Position numbers and translations under genes: made by a program
DNA from: an uncultured bacterium
Lineage (GTDB): Bacteria; Actinomycetota; Coriobacteriia; Coriobacteriales; Coriobacteriaceae
NCBI GenBank assembly: GCA_905215755.1
Contig: CAJMRE010000030.1
Coordinates: forward strand, 1 to 25,891
DNA length: 25,891 bases
Direction: 5' to 3'
The notes under the pieces: generated by a model
The model's database searches: none
What the model saw: the letters and a program-made list of their open reading frames with translations, nothing else
Told to the model about the DNA's origin: nothing
Shown here: positions 23,073 to 25,891 of the stretch, piece by piece
Layout: each line of letters opens with the position of its first letter
Position numbering within the stretch: position 1 is the first letter of the stretch

Positions 23073-23110
23073 ACGGGCGCGCCTCTCTTGGGGCGCGCCC
23101 GTTCTCGTCT
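23073..23110 (+). terminator. Hairpin terminator downstream of the PII remnant
   Basis: A perfect 11-base stem ACGGGCGCGCC (23073-23083) with GGCGCGCCCGT (23092-23102) and an 8-base loop, followed by TCTCGTCT, a poor T-tract. It presumably ends the HD/CmpB transcript. Confidence 0.65.
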
Positions 23111-23137
23111 ACAATATCGTGCAGACGAAGGAGAGGC

Positions 23138-24001
23138 ATGCCCATGATCAAGATGTTTGCGAGTGACTTAGACGGAACGCTGCTGAACGCCCTGCACGAG
23201 GCAGACAGGACCATCCGCCGCGCCATTCGCGAGCTGACCGAGGCTGGCCTGCATGTGGTTCCCGCGACCGGACGCTCGACGCTGCCGATCGGCGAGCATG
23301 GCTTTACGGGCCTGACGCTTGACGCCTGCTGCTCCAACGGATCCATCGTGCGCGACAGTCATGGCGAGGTGCTCAAGATCTGGACCATCGACCCACAGAT
23401 CACCGAGGAGCTGCTCAAGGAGTTTCCGGATATCTGCTTTGACTGCTCCACGCCCGATGGCATGTTCTCAAGTGGATCGTTCGAGATGCATCAGGCGGGC
23501 TTTAAAAAGGACAGCCCCATCAAGCGTATTGTGATGCGCGGCATGCGTGCGCGTGGCGGGTATCACGAGGAGCAGTATTTCGACCAGTCGATTGGTGACA
23601 TCCTGCGCCACGATGTGTGCAAGATCAACTGCCGCGTGACCTCGCCCGAGCTGGAGCGCGACCTTAAGGCATATCTTGCCGAGCGCTCGGACCGCGTGGT
23701 CAACGCGCCGTTTGATCCGGTGATGTTCGAGATCACGGACGTGGCGTGCAACAAGGGCGAGAGCGTGGCCTGGTTGGCGGGCTACTACGGTATTGCCGAG
23801 GATGAGGTCGCGGTCTACGGCGACGGCGGCAACGATATCGCCATGCTCAAACGCTTCCGCCACAGCTACGCGACCAAAAACGCAAGCGATGCAGCCAAGG
23901 CCGCCGCGAGCGCGACTATCGGCAGCTGCATGGTCCACGCCGTCCCCAAACACATGCTCGCTACCATGCATAAGCAGAATTCCCGCACCGTTATCGAATA
24001 A
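23138..24001 (+). CDS. HAD-superfamily Cof-type phosphatase
   Basis: A 287-aa cytosolic phosphohydrolase of the Cof/YidA group (subfamily IIB), which dephosphorylates sugar phosphates or flavin and cofactor phosphates. Motif I is FASDLDGTLL with nucleophile D10 and acid/base D12. Motif II Thr is in PATGRS (42-47). SNGS is typical of the C2-capped group. Motif III Lys is in CNKGESVAWL, and motif IV is GDGGNDIAML. Two close starts exist: ATG 23138 (AAGGAG with 4-base spacing) and ATG 23144 (10-base spacing). The gene is monocistronic, and its stop is followed at once by a palindromic repeat that may act as its terminator. Confidence 0.93.
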   Translation: MPMIKMFASDLDGTLLNALHEADRTIRRAIRELTEAGLHVVPATGRSTLPIGEHGFTGLTLDACCSNGSIVRDSHGEVLKIWTIDPQITEELLKEFPDICFDCSTPDGMFSSGSFEMHQAGFKKDSPIKRIVMRGMRARGGYHEEQYFDQSIGDILRHDVCKINCRVTSPELERDLKAYLAERSDRVVNAPFDPVMFEITDVACNKGESVAWLAGYYGIAEDEVAVYGDGGNDIAMLKRFRHSYATKNASDAAKAAASATIGSCMVHAVPKHMLATMHKQNSRTVIE

Positions 24002-24002
24002 T

Positions 24003-24029
24003 GTGACAAAGGGACAGTCCCTTTGTCAC
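24003..24029. repeat. Perfect palindromic repeat, AAAGGGACAG family (copy 4)
   Basis: GTGACAAAGGGAC (24003-24015) and GTCCCTTTGTCAC (24017-24029) flank a single central base. It begins 2 bases after the HAD stop and marks the left side of the toxin-antitoxin region. Confidence 0.8.
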
Positions 24030-24043
24030 GTGGGCCTGTGTTC

Positions 24044-24091
24044 TTGGAATACGAACATATATTCGTATATATAACTAGGCTCTGGTAGAAT
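24044..24091 (+). promoter_or_regulatory. Promoter region of the small hydrophobic ORF
   Basis: Two options are visible: TTGGAA (24044-24049) with TATATA (24068-24073) at 18-base spacing, or an extended -10 TGGTAGAAT (24083-24091) without a clear -35. The LexA-like palindrome lies between the hexamers of the first and just upstream of the second. Confidence 0.45.
24049..24068. promoter_or_regulatory. LexA (SOS) box candidate
   Basis: CGAACATATATTCG (24052-24065) sits in a longer inverted repeat (ATACGAA 24049-24055 with TTCGTAT 24062-24068). The Gram-positive and actinobacterial LexA consensus is CGAAC-N4-GTTCG; nine of the ten conserved bases are present, the exception being A for G at 24061. 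It overlaps the predicted promoter. Confidence 0.5.
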
Positions 24092-24129
24092 CGGTATTGT
24101 TGACGGCAGTTCCATGTGCCGGGCAGCGC

Positions 24130-24147
24130 CCTCCATCTGATGGGAGG
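24130..24147 (+). promoter_or_regulatory. Hairpin masking the ribosome-binding site of the small ORF
   Basis: CCTCC (24130-24134) can pair with the Shine-Dalgarno GGAGG (24143-24147), loop of 8 bases; CCAT (24133-24136) with ATGG (24140-24143) is an alternative that also involves it. Such sequestration is common in type I toxin mRNAs. Confidence 0.45.
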
Positions 24148-24155
24148 TGATGCCC

Positions 24156-24281
24156 ATGACCGATTTGATTGATTTCGTGAGACTTCTGACCGCTTTGGTC
24201 TCGTTCTTCACGGCGCTCGTCGGGCTTTCCGAGGCACTCAAGCAGCGTTCGAAGCGCAACAGAAGGGGTCGCCGCCGCTAA
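24156..24281 (+). CDS. Candidate type I toxin: 41-aa single-span membrane peptide
   Basis: The peptide starts MTDLIDFVRLLTALV, continues through a hydrophobic stretch to about residue 24, and ends in a tail with ten Lys or Arg among the last 13 residues (KQRSKRNRRGRRR). One transmembrane helix with a basic tail is the general build of type I toxins such as TisB, Fst, TxpA and BsrG and of holin-like toxin entries. ATG 24156 is preceded by GGGAGG at 8 bases; an in-frame ATG at 24150 is too close to that site. Support comes from the layout: a LexA-like box and promoter upstream, a hairpin over the ribosome site, a terminator stem covering the last codons, and an opposing promoter downstream. Sequence similarity to a named family cannot be shown by eye, and toxicity is inferred. 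Confidence 0.6.
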   Translation: MTDLIDFVRLLTALVSFFTALVGLSEALKQRSKRNRRGRRR

Positions 24282-24293
24282 GGCGTTGACCCC
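24265..24293. terminator. Hairpin overlapping the 3' end of the small ORF
   Basis: GGGGTC (24265-24270) pairs with GACCCC (24288-24293), with an inner GCC/GGC pairing (24271-24273, 24282-24284). The left arm is inside the coding sequence. On either strand the flanks are only modestly T-rich, so it may act as a shared bidirectional terminator, as in Fst/par-type loci. Confidence 0.5.
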
Positions 24294-24343
24294 CTAATGC
24301 AAACAACGGCGCTGCCCAGCTAGCTACAACTTGGGCTGCCGTC
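24265..24343 (-). ncRNA. Predicted antisense RNA (antitoxin) to the small ORF
   Basis: A promoter on the minus strand (24350-24378) would start transcription near 24343, and the hairpin at 24265-24293 could end it, giving an RNA of about 80 bases complementary to the last codons, stop and 3' UTR of the small ORF. The GCCCA/TGGGC pair (24314-24336 area) would fold inside it. Purely predicted from promoter and hairpin placement. Confidence 0.35.
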
Positions 24344-24349
24344 GACACT

Positions 24350-24378
24350 ATTCTACCCACGAATGACTTTTTGGACAA
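24350..24378 (-). promoter_or_regulatory. Antisense promoter opposing the small ORF
   Basis: On the minus strand TTGTCC (24378-24373) and TAGAAT (24355-24350) are separated by exactly 17 bases; four and five of six positions fit consensus. Confidence 0.55.
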
Positions 24379-24432
24379 TTGGTAACGCCGCTTCAAAAGC
24401 CAGGCACAACTGGCACAACCTAGGCGGTCGCT

Positions 24433-24467
24433 GAATGCGACAAAGGGACTGTCCTTTTGTCGCATTC
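24433..24467. repeat. Palindromic repeat, AAAGGGAC family (copy 5)
   Basis: GAATGCGACAAAGGGAC (24433-24449) and its complement (24451-24467) match at 16 of 17 positions around one base. Its core is nearly identical to that at 24003-24029, so the two copies flank the toxin-antitoxin candidate. Confidence 0.8.
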
Positions 24468-24489
24468 AAATATTGCCTTTACGTGTTGA

Positions 24490-24534
24490 TGCACACGGTG
24501 TGCAATAATACTCGGACTGTGCAATAGCGCACAG
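24490..24534. promoter_or_regulatory. Two GTGCA-type operators in the TetR-like gene promoter
   Basis: A perfect inverted repeat TGCACAC-G-GTGTGCA (24490-24504) overlaps a -10-like TAATAC (24506-24511). A second, CTGTGC-N6-GCACAG (24517-24534), lies just downstream. Both end 22-52 bases before the start codon and share the TGTGC half-site, which fits autoregulation by the adjacent TetR-type protein. No clear -35 was found. Confidence 0.55.
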
Positions 24535-24555
24535 ACTGAGTAACAAGGAGGACGC

Positions 24556-25266
24556 TTGTCCCAACTCGAGAAATGCGATCGTCGATCTCTTCGCTCGCAG
24601 CGCGCCCTTCGCCAGGCGCTCGCCGACGAGCTTGCCGAAAGCGGCGATCTTTCGCGCGTTAACGTCGCGTCGCTCACCGAGCGTGCTGGCCTTACGCGCC
24701 GCACGTTCTATTCGCACTACCGCGATATTCCCGACTTTATCAATCAAATCGAGGACGGCTTGCTGGCCGAGATCCGTGAGCGCATTGAGCTCATCACCGC
24801 AGCTCAGCTGCCCGACCTCTATCACAACATCGATGAGCTCGAGCCGGCACCCGGTTCGGTTGAGCTGCTGCGTTATCTTGCGGCCAATCGCGACTTAATC
24901 GGTGCGCTGCTGGGTCCGGGCGGCGACCAGGCCTTCATTAAAAGGATTATCGACACCGCGCGTGAGGCTGTGGTGCCGCGTGCGCAGACGGGCATTTTGG
25001 GCCTGGCGCTGGGCACGTTCTTTGACTACTACGTCACCTACGTCGTGAGTGCCGAGGTTGGCATGATTCAGCGCTGGTTTGAGCGTGGGCTCACCGAATC
25101 GCCCGAGGCCATGGCGCGCATTATGACGGTGCTCGCTTTTGTGCGCCCTGGTGACCTGTATGGCCAACCCATCGATATCAACGTGCCGGAATACGGCATG
25201 AAGCTATTGAACCTGCAGCTCGAGGACGCGGCCGACACCACCGCAGCCGTCGAGTCCAACAACTAA
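24556..25266 (+). CDS. TetR-family transcriptional regulator
   Basis: A 236-aa DNA-binding regulator. After a basic N-terminus (RRSLRSQRALRQAL), residues about 35-60 form the helix-turn-helix VNVASLTERAGLTRRTFYSHYRDIPDFI, whose TRRTFYSHYRD ending is diagnostic of TetR/AcrR proteins. The C-terminal ligand domain (about 65-210) is helical and divergent, as usual. It starts with TTG at 24556, with AAGGAGG 4 bases upstream; the rare start and two inverted repeats in the promoter suggest tight, self-limited expression. The next gene begins 11 bases downstream, so this regulator probably controls its own operon including the dehydratase activase. Confidence 0.9.
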   Translation: MSQLEKCDRRSLRSQRALRQALADELAESGDLSRVNVASLTERAGLTRRTFYSHYRDIPDFINQIEDGLLAEIRERIELITAAQLPDLYHNIDELEPAPGSVELLRYLAANRDLIGALLGPGGDQAFIKRIIDTAREAVVPRAQTGILGLALGTFFDYYVTYVVSAEVGMIQRWFERGLTESPEAMARIMTVLAFVRPGDLYGQPIDINVPEYGMKLLNLQLEDAADTTAAVESNN

Positions 25267-25277
25267 GAGGAGAGACA

Positions 25278-25891
25278 ATGAGCAAACTCGTCGAGGGCAT
25301 TAAGGACCGTATGGTCGCTGCCGCGCGTGAGGCTGCACCCGCCGTGGTGGATGCCGCGCAGAAGGCCGCGACCGCAGCTGCCGAGAAAGTTGCCGAGGCA
25401 GTTGCCGATGCCAAGAACGCGGCAGGGGAGACGTCCGTCGCTAGCGAGCCAGCCACCGCCGCTGAGCCCGTAGCCGCCGTCCACGCCCCCGAAGGCGCGA
25501 TCTTCAACCCCGAGAACGCCCGCGGCAACCTGCATCTGGGCATCGACGTGGGCTCCACTACCGTTAAGCTCGCCGTGCTCAACGACGACAACCAGATCGT
25601 CTACGCCAAGTACCAGCGCCACCACACCGACGTCCGCGCTTGCGCCCGCGATTTGTTCGAAGGTGCTGCGACCGTGCTGCCGACGGCCCAGATGACCTGC
25701 GCCATTACCGGCTCGGGCGGCCTGCTGCTGTCCCAGTGGCTCGACCTGGAATTTGTCCAGGAGGTCATTGCCAGCAAACGCGCCGTCGAGACCCTTATCC
25801 CGGCCACCGATGTCGCCATCGAGCTGGGCGGCGAGGACGCCAAGATCATCTACTTCGACAACGGCATCGAGCAGCGCATGAACGGCACCTG
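25278..25891 (+). CDS. 2-hydroxyacyl-CoA dehydratase activase-type ATPase (BadF/HgdC family), 5' part only
   Basis: The gene runs off the right edge; about 205 residues are visible. Residues 1-80 are Ala-rich and charged, likely one long amphipathic helix, an unusual extension for this family. The ASKHA-fold ATPase follows: LGIDVGSTTVKLAVL is the phosphate-1 motif, CAITGSGG follows, and AIELGGEDAKIIYFDNG is the phosphate-2 motif. Activases use ATP to push an electron into 2-hydroxyacyl-CoA dehydratases in amino-acid fermentation. In Coriobacteriia and Clostridia such N-termini often belong to very large fused proteins of about 1400 residues carrying the dehydratase-like domains; the length here cannot be seen. 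Start ATG 25278 has GAGGAGAG just upstream, 11 bases after the TetR stop, so it is cotranscribed with it. Confidence 0.88.
   Translation, partial: MSKLVEGIKDRMVAAAREAAPAVVDAAQKAATAAAEKVAEAVADAKNAAGETSVASEPATAAEPVAAVHAPEGAIFNPENARGNLHLGIDVGSTTVKLAVLNDDNQIVYAKYQRHHTDVRACARDLFEGAATVLPTAQMTCAITGSGGLLLSQWLDLEFVQEVIASKRAVETLIPATDVAIELGGEDAKIIYFDNGIEQRMNGT

Noticed and set aside
1..25891. tRNA, rRNA, transposase, integrase or phage genes
   Set aside because: I looked for cloverleaf-like and rRNA-like sequence and for transposase or integrase motifs and saw none that I could support.

Overview
The window is about 26 kb of high-GC (roughly 60 percent by eye) bacterial chromosome with dense, mostly short operons. 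The protein repertoire looks like a gut member of the Coriobacteriia, most likely Collinsella or a close relative. Pointers are a methionine aminopeptidase with a SEC-C zinc motif, a Tat-type lipoprotein for amino-acid uptake, an FtsX-type ABC exporter, a DXS-like enzyme and an acyl-CoA dehydratase activase running off the right edge. The genus is an inference; no rRNA or tRNA is present.

Layout. 111-3583 (+): ABC ATPase and a two-FtsX-domain permease, closed by a strong terminator. 3688-4124: no gene, but two large imperfect inverted repeats, the second reaching into the 3' end of pfkA. 4125-6430 (-): 6-phosphofructokinase and a membrane-anchored Ntn-type amide hydrolase. 6592-7977 (+): M18 aminopeptidase. 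8230-11014 (-): 2-hydroxyacid dehydrogenase, methionine aminopeptidase and a radical SAM protein. 11240-12037 (+): alpha/beta hydrolase. 12249-14510 (+): a signalling pair, a degenerate-GGDEF/REC/HD-GYP protein followed by an HPt protein. 14616-15425 (-): class I glutamine-amidotransferase-like peptidase. 15513-18937 (-): a complete polar amino-acid ABC importer (binding protein, two permeases, ATPase) with a clear promoter and an internal hairpin after the binding-protein gene. 19315-21096 (-): a divergent DXS-like enzyme. 21324-22883 (+): HD-domain protein and a CmpB-like membrane protein. 22961-23056: the last 31 codons of a PII (GlnB/GlnK) gene, a pseudogene remnant. 23138-24001 (+): HAD phosphatase. 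24003-24467: a probable type I toxin-antitoxin module. 24556-25891 (+): TetR-like regulator and the start of the dehydratase activase.

The most interesting part is 24003-24467. A 41-residue ORF encodes one hydrophobic segment and a very basic tail. It is preceded by a LexA-like palindrome over its promoter and by a hairpin that can mask its ribosome-binding site. A terminator overlaps its 3' end, and an opposing promoter points back into that end. Together these have the layout of an SOS-controlled type I toxin with an antisense RNA. Related palindromes containing the core AAAGGGAC flank the module, and relatives of them recur at three other intergenic sites. A second repeat family (core ATCTGTAACA) forms four alternating copies in front of the importer operon.
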